8,790 nucleotides of DNA, from the NCBI GenBank assembly GCA_009921765.1, contig RFXC01000182.1, forward strand, positions 1 to 8,790, given 5' to 3'. This DNA is from Betaproteobacteria bacterium (GTDB lineage Bacteria; Pseudomonadota; Gammaproteobacteria; Burkholderiales; Burkholderiaceae). Every line of letters starts with the position of its first letter. The first letter of the stretch is position 1. Under the pieces are notes generated by a model. The model did not search any database. It had not been told where the DNA came from and saw only the letters and a program-made list of their open reading frames with translations. Shown here in pieces: positions 1-7,037 of this stretch. A program made the translations under genes and the position numbers.

Positions 1-570
1 GCGCGCCGGTGCGGCGGGGTCTGCCGACGGACCACGCGCGCTTGCACGCGTCTCGGGCGGGGCGGCGGCCGAATCGGTTGCTGCGGGGGCGATGCCGGAG
101 AGGGCCGACTCGGCCACCTGTTGGAACTGTGACTGAAGCGTCTGCCACCAGGTGCCCGGATCGATACCCGCGGCCGTCCAGGCCGGGGTCGCTGCGCCAC
201 CCGTGGGCGCCGACGAGGCGGCCGGGCGATCGGCCTCGCGCGCGCTGCTGCCCGTCTGCGTGGCCGCTTCGGCGGCGGCGCGCGCCGCTTCGCCGAAGCT
301 TTGCAGCGAGGCGAGCGCTGCGCGCTGCAGTTCGAGCGCCTGAATCGAGCCGCGCAGCAGATTCAGGTTGAGAACCAGCCACTGCTCGACCGTCTTCAGG
401 TCGGCAATTCGCTTGTCGAGCTCAGCTGGATCGATGGTTGGGGTCAATGACGACGGGACAGGCATCGCCGACCAGTTGCGGCGCGCCACCTCCATCGCGT
501 CGAACATCGCCTTGAAATCGAATAACCCGCCCATCGGGTCGACATGCGGGAACGGGGGATCGCTGGCCAT
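1..570 (-). CDS. phaM: PhaM-type PHA granule regulatory protein (partial, C-terminus beyond the window)
   Basis: The 190 codons visible from the ATG at 570 run open to the window edge, so the C-terminus is missing. An AGGGAG Shine-Dalgarno lies 6 nt before the ATG. The recognisable core is residues 44-92: a Pro-Thr-Ile-Asp-Pro lead, then LDKRIADLKTVEQWLVLNLN (51-70), followed by an amphipathic helix with LRGSIQALELQRAALASLQSF (72-92). I recognise this as the signature of the PhaM family known from Ralstonia eutropha, which binds and activates PHA synthase, sits on granules and tethers them to the nucleoid through a Lys/Ala-rich C-terminal tail. After residue 95 the protein becomes Ala/Ser/Pro-rich and low-complexity, apart from a short WWQTLQSQFQ segment (141-150). 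The basic tail would lie off the window. Function is assigned by family resemblance. It implies that the host makes PHA, but no synthase is visible here. Confidence 0.75.
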   Translation of the reverse strand, partial: MASDPPFPHVDPMGGLFDFKAMFDAMEVARRNWSAMPVPSSLTPTIDPAELDKRIADLKTVEQWLVLNLNLLRGSIQALELQRAALASLQSFGEAARAAAEAATQTGSSAREADRPAASSAPTGGAATPAWTAAGIDPGTWWQTLQSQFQQVAESALSGIAPAATDSAAAPPETRASARGPSADPAAPAR

Positions 571-720
571 CGGGTGCTCCCTGGTGCAGCGGCAGAGGGC
601 GCGAGCCGCGCCGGAACCTCCGATTATCGCTACCCGGGCCCGTACCGCAAGTCAGTGCTGCTACATTTGACAGACCGGCCGCACCTTGACGCGGCCGATC
701 CGATACCCGGCCCCATCGTG
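571..720. other. Divergent intergenic region, phaM / CoA-binding protein
   Basis: These 150 bp separate two divergently read genes and must hold both promoters. The minus-strand candidate is listed separately. On the plus strand a perfect TTGACA occurs at 667-672, but no acceptable -10 follows at 16-18 bp, so the promoter of the CoA-binding gene is not resolved. No repeat or operator is evident. Confidence 0.5.
623..650 (-). promoter_or_regulatory. Possible phaM promoter
   Basis: On the minus strand a GATAAT -10 (623-628; five of six matches to TATAAT) follows a TTGCGG -35 (645-650) with a 16-bp spacer. It lies about 50 bp upstream of the phaM ATG. The -35 is weak, so this is a prediction from spacing and the -10 match only. 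Confidence 0.35.
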
Positions 721-1200
721 ATGACCGACGGCAACGACATCGAGACGCTCCGCCAGATCCTCGCCCGTTCAACCACAATCGCCGTGGTGGGGCTGTCGGC
801 CGACTGGTTTCGACCCAGTTTCTTTGCGGCCAAATACATGCAGGAGCATGGCTACCGCATCCTTCCGGTCAATCCGAAGTACCCCCAGATTCTGGGCGAG
901 CGCTGCTACCCGTCGCTGGAAGCGATCCCCGTGCCGGTCGATATCGTCGACGTCTTCCGGCGCGCAGACGATCTGCCGCCCATTGCCGAGCAGGCGGTGA
1001 AGATCGGGGCGAAGGTGCTCTGGCAGCAACTCGGTGTGGCCAACCCGGTGGCTGATCGCCTCGCGCGCGAGGCGGGGCTCGCTTCGGTGTTTGATCGCTG
1101 TGTGAAGATCGAACACGCGCGCATTTTTGGCGGCCTCAACTGGGTGGGTGTCAATACCGGGGTGATCAGCGCCCGACGCCCCCGGCTCACGGTTCGCTGA
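721..1200 (+). CDS. CoA-binding domain protein (COG1832 / YccU-like)
   Basis: A 159-residue single-domain Rossmann-fold protein of the predicted CoA-binding family. Visible marks are the beta-strand/turn TIAVVGLSADWFRPSFFAAKY (19-39) for nucleotide binding, RILPVNPKY (46-54), a PVDIVDVFRR strand (72-81), the WQQLGV stretch (101-106) and DRCVKIEHARIFGGLNW (125-141). Length is close to the family norm. The ATG at 721 is chosen because the conserved fold starts about 20 residues later. A GTG directly before it (718) is an alternative, and neither has a clear Shine-Dalgarno, so the start is uncertain. The open frame extends upstream to 544 but that part shows no conserved character. It lies 24 nt before metY in the same direction and is probably co-transcribed. 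Family members have no established reaction; a link to sulfur or CoA-thioester metabolism is inferred from the neighbour only. Confidence 0.82.
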   Translation: MTDGNDIETLRQILARSTTIAVVGLSADWFRPSFFAAKYMQEHGYRILPVNPKYPQILGERCYPSLEAIPVPVDIVDVFRRADDLPPIAEQAVKIGAKVLWQQLGVANPVADRLAREAGLASVFDRCVKIEHARIFGGLNWVGVNTGVISARRPRLTVR

Positions 1201-1224
1201 CCTGCGCGGCAAGAGGACATTCCC

Positions 1225-2514
1225 ATGGCAGATCGGCGGTTCGGGCTCGAAACCCTCTGTGTGCATGCCGGGCAGATCCCCGACGCGGTCACCGGTGCGC
1301 GGGCCGTCCCCATTCACCAGAGCACCTCGTTTGTATTCGACTCGGCCGACCATGCTGCAAGCCTCTTCAATCTGCAGACCTTCGGCAACGTCTACTCGCG
1401 GCTCTCCAATCCCACGGTGGCCGTGCTCGAGGAGCGGGTGGCGGCGCTTGAGGGCGGCCGCGCGGCGATTGCGAGCGCAAGCGGCATGGCTGCCGAGGCG
1501 ATGGCGCTCATGACGATTCTGCAAGCGGGCGATCATGTGGTTGCAGCAGGCGCGCTTTATGGCGGCAGCGTCACCATGTTGTCGGTCAGTCTCGCGAAAT
1601 TCGGAATCACCACCACCTTTGCCGATGTCACCCGGTCGGAGAGCTTTGCCGCAGCCATCCGGCCGGAAACGCGCGCGCTCTTTGTGGAGAGCCTGGGTAA
1701 CCCCAGCCTCGCCATCGCCGACCTCGCGGCGCTTGCCGATATTGCGCACGCGCACGGTATTCCACTGGTGGTCGACAACACCGTGCCGAGTCCTGCGCTT
1801 TGCAATCCCATCGCCCATGGCGCCGATATCGTGGTGCACAGCGCCACCAAATACCTGGGCGGCCACGGCACCACGCTTGCGGGCGTGGTGGTCGAGTCCG
1901 GAAAATTCCCCTGGGACAACGGCCGCTTTCCCGGTATGACCGAACCCTCCGCGGGCTATCACGGCGTGCGCTGGTACGAAACCTTTGGCGACTTTGGGTT
2001 CACCATGCGGGCCCGCATGGAGACACTACGCGTGTACGGCGCAGCCCTCGCGCCGGCGAGCGCCTGGCAGATCCTGCAGGGCATCGAGACGCTGCCACTA
2101 CGCATGCAGCGGCACTGCGACAACGCGCTCGCCGTCGCAAGATTTTTGATGGATGACCCGCGGGTGACCTTCGTGAACTATCCCGGTCTGCCCAGCCATC
2201 CGCAGCATGCGCTTGGCAAACGCCAGATGCGGGGCGCCTCGGGCCTGCTTGCGTTTGGCATCCGGGGCGGAGCCGAGGCGGGCGTGCGTTTCATCGAAAG
2301 CGCGCAGCTCATGAGCCACCTGGTCAATATCGGCGATACCCGTACGCTGGTGAGCCATCCAGCCAGCACCACACACCGGCAGCTTGAGCCGGAGCAACTG
2401 GCCGCGGCGGGCGTGACGCCTGAACTGGTTCGCATTTCCGTGGGACTCGAAAGCCTGGACGACATCCTGTGGGATATCGACCAGGCGCTCGACGCCGCCA
2501 CACGCGGGGCCTGA
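1225..2514 (+). CDS. metY: O-acetylhomoserine sulfhydrylase (aminocarboxypropyltransferase), PLP-dependent
   Basis: A 429-residue cytosolic enzyme of the Cys/Met metabolism PLP family (gamma-family, fold type I). It would convert O-acetylhomoserine plus sulfide to homocysteine and acetate, the direct sulfhydrylation route to methionine. The N-terminus GLETLCVHAGQIPD and PIHQSTSFVF (residues 29-38) are typical of the family, as is the YSRLSNPT substrate-loop segment near residue 57. The PLP Schiff-base lysine is K209 in SATKYLGGHGT (206-216). The LVSHPASTTH motif near residue 375 is the C-terminal family signature. Length fits the OAH sulfhydrylase branch (about 425-445 residues) better than cystathionine gamma-synthase (about 380-400). 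An AGAGGA Shine-Dalgarno sits 7 nt before the ATG. The upstream neighbour is the CoA-binding protein. Distinguishing O-acetyl- from O-succinylhomoserine preference by eye is not certain. Confidence 0.93.
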   Translation: MADRRFGLETLCVHAGQIPDAVTGARAVPIHQSTSFVFDSADHAASLFNLQTFGNVYSRLSNPTVAVLEERVAALEGGRAAIASASGMAAEAMALMTILQAGDHVVAAGALYGGSVTMLSVSLAKFGITTTFADVTRSESFAAAIRPETRALFVESLGNPSLAIADLAALADIAHAHGIPLVVDNTVPSPALCNPIAHGADIVVHSATKYLGGHGTTLAGVVVESGKFPWDNGRFPGMTEPSAGYHGVRWYETFGDFGFTMRARMETLRVYGAALAPASAWQILQGIETLPLRMQRHCDNALAVARFLMDDPRVTFVNYPGLPSHPQHALGKRQMRGASGLLAFGIRGGAEAGVRFIESAQLMSHLVNIGDTRTLVSHPASTTHRQLEPEQLAAAGVTPELVRISVGLESLDDILWDIDQALDAATRGA

Positions 2515-2517
2515 CCC

Positions 2518-2554
2518 GGCTCGCGAGGACGTTCCGGATCAGCTGCGGCGAGCC
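2518..2554. terminator. Possible stem-loop in the metY / MBL convergent gap
   Basis: GGCTCGC (2518-2524) can pair with GCGAGCC (2548-2554), giving 7 bp across a 23-nt loop just after the metY stop. A second short GC stem (CCGG near 2573-2583) follows in the same 78-bp gap between the convergent genes. No T-tract follows on either strand, so an intrinsic terminator is not demonstrated. The location between converging transcripts is the main argument for a termination role. Confidence 0.3.
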
Positions 2555-2592
2555 AGACAGCCCCAGCCCCGGATCAAGCCCGGAGTCCCGAA

Positions 2593-3552
2593 TCAGCCCT
2601 GCAGCGCGCGCCACATCTCCACATCGCGCTCGGCGGTCCAGATGCGCGGATGCTTGATGCCGCTTGCCTCGTCGTAGGCGCGTGACACATCGAACGGCAG
2701 ACAGTGTTCGTAGATGAACACATTGCCGAAGACCGGGTCCATCACCTTGCGTGTGTCCTCGAACACCTGCTTGAGCGATTTGCCCGCCGCCACACCGGCG
2801 CGGGCCGTGTTGTAGAGGTCGCCCACCCATTTTTTGGTGTAGTCGATGCCGGCGTTGCAGGCATCGGTTCCCTGCAGCACCGGCCCGCGGCCGGGGACGA
2901 TCTGCTCGGCGCCCAGTGCACGCAAGCGTTCGAGCGTGTCGGGCCACTCCTCCAGTTGCGCATCGCCCGTGTAGACGCCGGCGTTGTACTCGACCAGGTC
3001 GCCCGAGAAGCAGATTTTCTGCGAGGGAATCCAGGCGATCGTGTCGCCGCGGGTGTGGCCGGCACCGATGTGCATGAGCTTGACCTCGAGCTTGCCCAGA
3101 TGCAGCGTGAGCTCGCGCTCAAATACCAGCGTGGGCCAGGTGAGTCCGGGTACCGACTCAACCGCCTGAAAGAGCCTGGGGAAACGCTCGATCTCCGACT
3201 TCATGTCGGCCTCGCCCCGCTCGACGATCAGATCCCAGGTGCCGCGCGAGGCAATGATTTCGGTCGCGCCTTCGGCGAAATAGGCCGACGCGCCCAGGAC
3301 GCGGACCGCGTGGTAGTGGGACAGCACCACGTGGCGGATGGGCTTGTCGGTGACCGTGCGGATGCGGGCGATCAGGTCGCGAGCCATCACCGGCGTGGCG
3401 GTGGTGTCGATCACCATCACCGATTCATCGCCGATGATCACGCCCGAGTTCGGATCACCTTCTGCGGTGTAGGCATAGGCATTGTCGGACAGCCGCGTGA
3501 ACGAGACCTGCTTGGCCGAGAGGTCAGCTTTCGAGGCGAATTGTTTGCTCAT
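2593..3552 (-). CDS. MBL-fold hydrolase-like protein with an altered metal site, last gene of the paa operon
   Basis: A 319-residue metallo-beta-lactamase-fold protein, cytosolic (no signal peptide). The fold is clear: SGVIIGDESVMVIDTTATP (36-54), RHVVLSHYHAVRVLGASAY (73-91), HIGAGHTRGDTIAW (161-174), FSGDLVEY (182-189) and IVPGRGP (218-224). The usual HxHxDH motif reads H79-Y-H81-A-V83-R84, so the aspartate and third histidine are absent. H166 and D185 are kept, and the late histidine usual in GHG is R222. The three-histidine site (H79, H81, H166) thus survives while the second-metal site is mostly lost. The start at 3552 is favoured by a GGAG 10 nt upstream and by the conserved fold beginning soon after. 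Upstream in-frame ATGs lie inside the TetR gene. It overlaps the TetR reading frame by 29 nt, indicating coupled translation. Substrate is unknown. A role with CoA thioesters (thioesterase or dead-end rescue) in phenylacetate metabolism is only an inference from position. Confidence 0.85.
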   Translation of the reverse strand: MSKQFASKADLSAKQVSFTRLSDNAYAYTAEGDPNSGVIIGDESVMVIDTTATPVMARDLIARIRTVTDKPIRHVVLSHYHAVRVLGASAYFAEGATEIIASRGTWDLIVERGEADMKSEIERFPRLFQAVESVPGLTWPTLVFERELTLHLGKLEVKLMHIGAGHTRGDTIAWIPSQKICFSGDLVEYNAGVYTGDAQLEEWPDTLERLRALGAEQIVPGRGPVLQGTDACNAGIDYTKKWVGDLYNTARAGVAAGKSLKQVFEDTRKVMDPVFGNVFIYEHCLPFDVSRAYDEASGIKHPRIWTAERDVEMWRALQG

Positions 3553-4177
3553 CTGAGGATGTCTCCGGAGAAGTCGGTTGACTGGCGAGCCCGTCAAGGC
3601 CATCAAGCCAGAGGCTTGCGGCGAGATCGGCGAACCGTTCGTGGCTGACCGGCCCATCGGGCCTGAGCCAGGCAAAGGTGAAGTTGATCATACCGAGAAG
3701 CGCCATGGTGATGACGCTGCGTTCGGCCGATACGGTGGAACCGGGTGCCGCGCGCTCGATCAGCGCACCCAGGGCGGCCACCATGGCGCGCTGCTGCGCG
3801 CGGACCTGCTCGGCCTGGTCGGGTGACAGAAAACGCAGGTCATGGAGGAGCGCAGCATGGTAGGCGTGCGAATGGCGGTATTCGGCCATGAGTGCGCGCA
3901 GGGTGGCCCGCAGGACGTCACGCGGACTGTCGGCGCTGCCTGAAGTTGCCCGTGCCGCGATGGCGGCAAGGCGACGGGTGTAGCGATCGAGTGCCTCGAA
4001 GAGCAGCGCCTGCTTGCCCGGGTAGTAGTGATAAAGCGTGGCCTTTGAGACCTGGCAGGCGGCCGCGAGCATCGACATGGAAGCGGCTGCGTAGCCGGTT
4101 CGCGCAAACGCTTCGACCGCGCGCGCAAGAATGCGCTCGCGCTGTACGTCGTAATCGGCGGCGCGCGGGCGGGCCAT
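3524..4177 (-). CDS. paaR: TetR-family regulator, probable phenylacetate repressor PaaR
   Basis: A 217-residue TetR/AcrR regulator. The N-terminal DNA-binding domain is residues 10-60: RERILARAVEAFARTGYAA, then the helix-turn-helix MSMLAAACQVSKATLYHYYPGK (34-55), ending in the family-typical tyrosine-rich recognition helix. The remainder is a variable all-helical ligand domain. Its ATG overlaps the paaE stop as TGATG, with no strong Shine-Dalgarno, so translation probably depends on reinitiation after paaE. It therefore belongs to the operon, and I infer negative autoregulation through the palindrome at 8077-8092. In Burkholderia and other bacteria a TetR protein (PaaR) represses paa genes and is released by phenylacetyl-CoA. 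The name here rests on that precedent and on operon context. The TetR assignment itself is firm. Confidence 0.85.
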   Translation of the reverse strand: MARPRAADYDVQRERILARAVEAFARTGYAAASMSMLAAACQVSKATLYHYYPGKQALLFEALDRYTRRLAAIAARATSGSADSPRDVLRATLRALMAEYRHSHAYHAALLHDLRFLSPDQAEQVRAQQRAMVAALGALIERAAPGSTVSAERSVITMALLGMINFTFAWLRPDGPVSHERFADLAASLWLDGLDGLASQPTSPETSSDEQTIRLES

Positions 4178-5286
4178 CAGCGTTCGTCGAAACTCAGCCG
4201 CACCTCGGGGGTCACCGGGTGCGACTGGCAGCTGAGCACAAACCCTGCATCGAGTTCGTGCTGCTCGAGCGAATACTGCTTGTCCATGGTCACCTTGCCC
4301 TCGAGCACGCGCGCGCGGCAGGTGCAGCAGACGCCCGCCTTGCAGGCATAGGGAAGGCCGATACCGGCCGCCATGGCGGTATCGAGAATGCTTGCGCCCT
4401 CGAAGGGTACGGTGATGGGCCGCGCTTTTCCGTCGATGATGACCGTGACGCGCGCGCCGGGTGCGTCGGAAGCGCTCGCGCGCGGCGCGTTTGCGCGAGC
4501 CGACACGTGTGCGGCCGCGGGCGCGTCGGGGCTGCCGAAGCGCTCGATCCGGATTCGGCCGCGATCAAGTCCCGCGTGAACGAGCGCATCTTCAGCCGCT
4601 TCCATCATGGGTGCAGGCCCGCAGACGAACGCGCAATCGATTCCGGGCACGTGGATGGCCTTGCCGCACAGCCGCGCAATCCGGGCGCGATCAAGAAGCC
4701 CCGTCAACAACTCGATGTCGGTGGTTTCCTCCGAGAGCACATGGAAGATCGACAGCCGTTCCATCCAGCGGTTCTTCAGGCCCTCGATTTCCTCCAGGAA
4801 CATGATCGAGGACACCGTACGGTTTCCGTAGACCAGCGTGAAGCGGCTTTCGGGTTCGCACTCGAGCGCGGTCTTGATGAGCGACAGCATCGGTGTGATA
4901 CCCGAACCGCCGGCAATGCCGAGGTAGTGGCGACGGGTGGTCGCGGTGAGCTCGATACCAAAGCGGCCGTCTGGCGTGAGCACGGCGACTTCGCTGCCTG
5001 CACGCAGATGGTCATGGGCCCAGTTGGAGAATCGTCCACCCACCACACGTCGGATACCGACCCGCAGGGTGGCGCTTGAGCGGTATTCCGAAGGCGACGA
5101 GCAAATCGAGTATGAGCGGCGAAGCACCTCGCCGCCGACCGTGGCCTCGAGTGTGAGGAACTGCCCCGAAGTGAAGGCAAAAGCCTCGAGGAGCGAGGCG
5201 GGGATCGCGAAGCGCACGCTCATCGCGTCGGCGGCTTCAGCGCGCACCTCGGCGATCGTCAATCGGTGCAGAGTAGGTAGGGCCAT
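4177..5286 (-). CDS. paaE: Ring-1,2-phenylacetyl-CoA epoxidase reductase subunit PaaE
   Basis: A 369-residue electron-transfer component that passes NAD(P)H electrons to the PaaAC diiron oxygenase. Domains in order: an FAD-binding ferredoxin-reductase barrel (about 1-112) with RRSYSICSS (56-64); an NAD(P)-binding domain with AGGSGITP (125-132) and VCGPAPMM (221-228); an Ala/Pro-rich linker (about 253-278); and a C-terminal plant-type [2Fe-2S] ferredoxin domain with cysteines C315, C320, C323 and C353 in the expected Cx4Cx2C...C spacing. Length matches known PaaE proteins (about 355-365). The open frame continues upstream to 5541 inside paaD, but the MALPTLHRLTI start at 5286 fits the family and lies 14 nt after the paaD stop. 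Its Shine-Dalgarno is weak, suggesting coupling to paaD translation. Confidence 0.95.
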   Translation of the reverse strand: MALPTLHRLTIAEVRAEAADAMSVRFAIPASLLEAFAFTSGQFLTLEATVGGEVLRRSYSICSSPSEYRSSATLRVGIRRVVGGRFSNWAHDHLRAGSEVAVLTPDGRFGIELTATTRRHYLGIAGGSGITPMLSLIKTALECEPESRFTLVYGNRTVSSIMFLEEIEGLKNRWMERLSIFHVLSEETTDIELLTGLLDRARIARLCGKAIHVPGIDCAFVCGPAPMMEAAEDALVHAGLDRGRIRIERFGSPDAPAAAHVSARANAPRASASDAPGARVTVIIDGKARPITVPFEGASILDTAMAAGIGLPYACKAGVCCTCRARVLEGKVTMDKQYSLEQHELDAGFVLSCQSHPVTPEVRLSFDER

Positions 5287-5300
5287 GGCGGGGTCCGTGA

Positions 5301-5870
5301 TCAGTACGGCTTGAAATAGTCGAACGGCTCGGCGCAGGCCCGGCAGCGATAGAGCGATTTGCAGGCGGTCGAGCCGTATTCGGAGAGCAGCTCGGTCTGC
5401 GTTGACTGACAGCGCGGGCACTCGGGGGAGGCGTCGGCGTGCGTCAGCCAGTCGGCCGCAGGCGCGCGCCCGGGTTCGCGCCGCATGAACCGGAGGGGGG
5501 CGGAAAGAGAGGCGGGTTCGCCCGCGCGGGAAGCAAGACACGGGGGCGGAGCGATGCCTGCTTCAAGGAGTTTTCTTCGCCCTGTCGTGGTGATCCAGTC
5601 GCTGCTCCAGGCGGGTGTGAGCGATACCCGGACCGTGAAGGGCGCGACGCCCGCGGCCTCGAGTGCAGCCTCCACGTCATCGCAGATTGCCTCGGTGGCC
5701 GGGCAGGCGGTGTAGGTGGGGGCAAGTGTCACCACCACCTGCTCGGCTTCAATCTGCACCTCGCGCAGAATGCCAAGATCCTCGAGCGAGAGCGAGGGGA
5801 TCTCCGGGTCGCAGACCTGGGCGGCGGCGTCTCGCGCCCGGACCAGGCGTTCGTTTGCCGTGAGGCTCAC
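5301..5870 (-). CDS. paaD: Phenylacetyl-CoA epoxidase maturation protein PaaD
   Basis: A 189-residue protein with an N-terminal DUF59/MIP18-like domain (about 6-95), showing CDPEIPSLSLEDLGIL (20-35) and the TACPA cysteine motif (54-58, Cys56). A C-terminal zinc-ribbon-like segment follows (CPRC at 151-154, C170, CRAC at 176-179), ending in PFDYFKPY. In characterised systems PaaD is needed for Fe-S assembly, or repair of the epoxidase, rather than catalysis. The start is a GTG at 5870 that overlaps the paaC stop as GTGA, with CGGAG 8 nt upstream. The longer upstream frame lies inside paaC and has no family resemblance. The linker between the two domains (about 108-150) seems long, as known PaaD proteins are around 165 residues. 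Confidence 0.92.
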   Translation of the reverse strand: MSLTANERLVRARDAAAQVCDPEIPSLSLEDLGILREVQIEAEQVVVTLAPTYTACPATEAICDDVEAALEAAGVAPFTVRVSLTPAWSSDWITTTGRRKLLEAGIAPPPCLASRAGEPASLSAPLRFMRREPGRAPAADWLTHADASPECPRCQSTQTELLSEYGSTACKSLYRCRACAEPFDYFKPY

Positions 5871-6652
5871 CAGCGCGCTCCGGGGTGCGCGCGAGCAAGC
5901 GCCTGCATCTCGGCAAGCATCGGGCTCAGGTGCTCGCTGTGGCGCCCGAGCTTGCCGGTGGACACGAACCGGCTGTCGGCCGGGCGGGAAAGACCGGCTT
6001 CGTCCAACACGGGGTTGACGGTCTGATCCCATGCGGATTTGAGGTGCGCCACCACCACACCACGGCTGGCGGCTGCAAGCGCCGCTTCCACCGGGTCGGC
6101 GCTCCAGAATTCGTTGGTGTAGGGAAACAGGCGCTCGAGCGCGCTCGCGATCCGTGCGTGCGACAGGTCGGTGCCGTCGCCCAGGCGCACCACCCATTGC
6201 CCGAAATGGCGCAGATGGGCGCGCGCCTCATTGATCGAGCGCGCGGCGATCGCCGCCAGCTCGCGATCGGCGCACGCGGCAAGCGCCGGCCACAGGTGAA
6301 CCTGGAGCGCGGCATGCAGAAAGCCGCGCACCACGGTGATCGCGTAATCGTCGTGCGGGCCATTCCCGTTGGGCAGCTCGAGAAGCGTGTAGTTCCGAAA
6401 CGCAGCTTCGTCGCGGAGGTAGGCAAGCGCATCCTCGTCGCGGCCCTGGCCCTCGCGCGCGCCGGCAAGCGCGAGCAGCAGACGCGCCTCGCCCACGCAA
6501 TCGAGCGCGATGTTGGTGAGCGCGATGTCTTCCTCGAGGGCCGGGCCGTGCCCGCACCACTCGGACAGGCGCTGGCCATGCACGAGCGCGCTGTCACCGA
6601 GTCTGAGGAGCTGCTCGACGCTTGCCTGGTCGGTTAAGCCCGGGGTGCTCAT
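5867..6652 (-). CDS. paaC: Phenylacetyl-CoA epoxidase structural subunit PaaC
   Basis: A 261-residue, mostly helical ferritin-like protein that forms the structural partner of the catalytic PaaA subunit in the PaaAC core. Recognisable marks are LRLGDSALVHGQRLSEWCGHGPALEEDIALTNIALD, the DEAAFRNYTLLELPNGN loop (81-97), the SINEARAHLRHFGQWVVRLGDGT helix (139-161) and the C-terminal GKLGRHSEHL (233-242). The diiron ligands of PaaA are largely not retained in this paralogous fold, as is known for PaaC. The ATG at 6652 is chosen over one 45 nt upstream because of a strong GGGAGG 6 nt before it and because the family fold starts at once. It follows paaB by 57 nt, the widest gap in the operon, and overlaps paaD by 4 nt. 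Confidence 0.95.
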   Translation of the reverse strand: MSTPGLTDQASVEQLLRLGDSALVHGQRLSEWCGHGPALEEDIALTNIALDCVGEARLLLALAGAREGQGRDEDALAYLRDEAAFRNYTLLELPNGNGPHDDYAITVVRGFLHAALQVHLWPALAACADRELAAIAARSINEARAHLRHFGQWVVRLGDGTDLSHARIASALERLFPYTNEFWSADPVEAALAAASRGVVVAHLKSAWDQTVNPVLDEAGLSRPADSRFVSTGKLGRHSEHLSPMLAEMQALARAHPGARW

Positions 6653-6709
6653 CGTGCCCCTCCCGCGGCGCGGCCGCCCGCAGGTCGCGCCGCGCACCTT
6701 GCGAATGGC

Positions 6710-7012
6710 TCACATGTGGCGCACTTCATCGGGCAGCTCGTAAAAGGTGGGGTGACGATAGATCTTGTCGGACATGGGGTCGAAGTCAATGCCCTGATCT
6801 TCTGGCTGCGACGCGATGATGGCCTGGGAGGGCACCACCCAGAGGCTCACGCCTTCCATCCGGCGGGTATAGACATCGCGCGCCATCTCGAGTGCCATGC
6901 GGGCGTCGGCCGCGTGAAGGCTGCCGCAGTGGCGGTGATCAAGCCCCTGGCGGCTGCGGACGAACACTTCCCAGAGCGGCCAGTCGGCAGGCGAAGCAGC
7001 GTTACCGTTCAT
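6710..7012 (-). CDS. paaB: Phenylacetyl-CoA epoxidase subunit PaaB
   Basis: A 100-residue small subunit that bridges and stabilises the PaaAC oligomer and supports reductase interaction. The conserved core is WPLWEVFVRSRQGLDHRHCG (11-30), then SLHAADARMALEMARDVYTRR (31-51) and SLWVVPSQAI (56-65). The C-terminal SDKIYRHPTFYELPDEVRHM is also typical. Length equals that of known PaaB (about 95 residues). The ATG at 7012 is preceded by AAAGGA at suitable distance, 25 nt after the paaA stop. The frame extends upstream inside paaA without family resemblance. Confidence 0.95.
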   Translation of the reverse strand: MNGNAASPADWPLWEVFVRSRQGLDHRHCGSLHAADARMALEMARDVYTRRMEGVSLWVVPSQAIIASQPEDQGIDFDPMSDKIYRHPTFYELPDEVRHM

Positions 7013-7037
7013 CAGATTTTTTCCTTTCAACGTCCGC

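Noticed and set aside
667..672. Perfect TTGACA -35 upstream of the CoA-binding gene
   Set aside because: No -10-like hexamer at 16-18 bp downstream; that stretch is cgcggc/gcggcc.
544..720. N-terminal extension of the CoA-binding protein frame
   Set aside because: The extension overlaps the start of phaM, carries no conserved residues and has no Shine-Dalgarno. The fold begins after the Met at 721.
769..1962. 397-codon minus-strand open frame opposite the CoA-binding protein and metY
   Set aside because: It runs antisense through two clearly recognisable proteins and its translation is His/Arg/Gly-rich without any family resemblance. Such frames are expected opposite GC-rich genes.
2704..3648. 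314-codon plus-strand open frame opposite the MBL gene
   Set aside because: Antisense shadow, rich in His, Gly, Arg and Asp, with no start signal. The opposite strand carries a recognisable MBL fold.
3892..5079. 395-codon plus-strand open frame opposite tetR and paaE
   Set aside because: Shadow of paaE/tetR codon bias. The product has no recognisable domain, and paaE on the other strand shows complete FAD, NAD and 2Fe-2S motifs.
5885..6637. 250-codon plus-strand open frame opposite paaC
   Set aside because: Antisense of a well-conserved paaC, with no homologous pattern.
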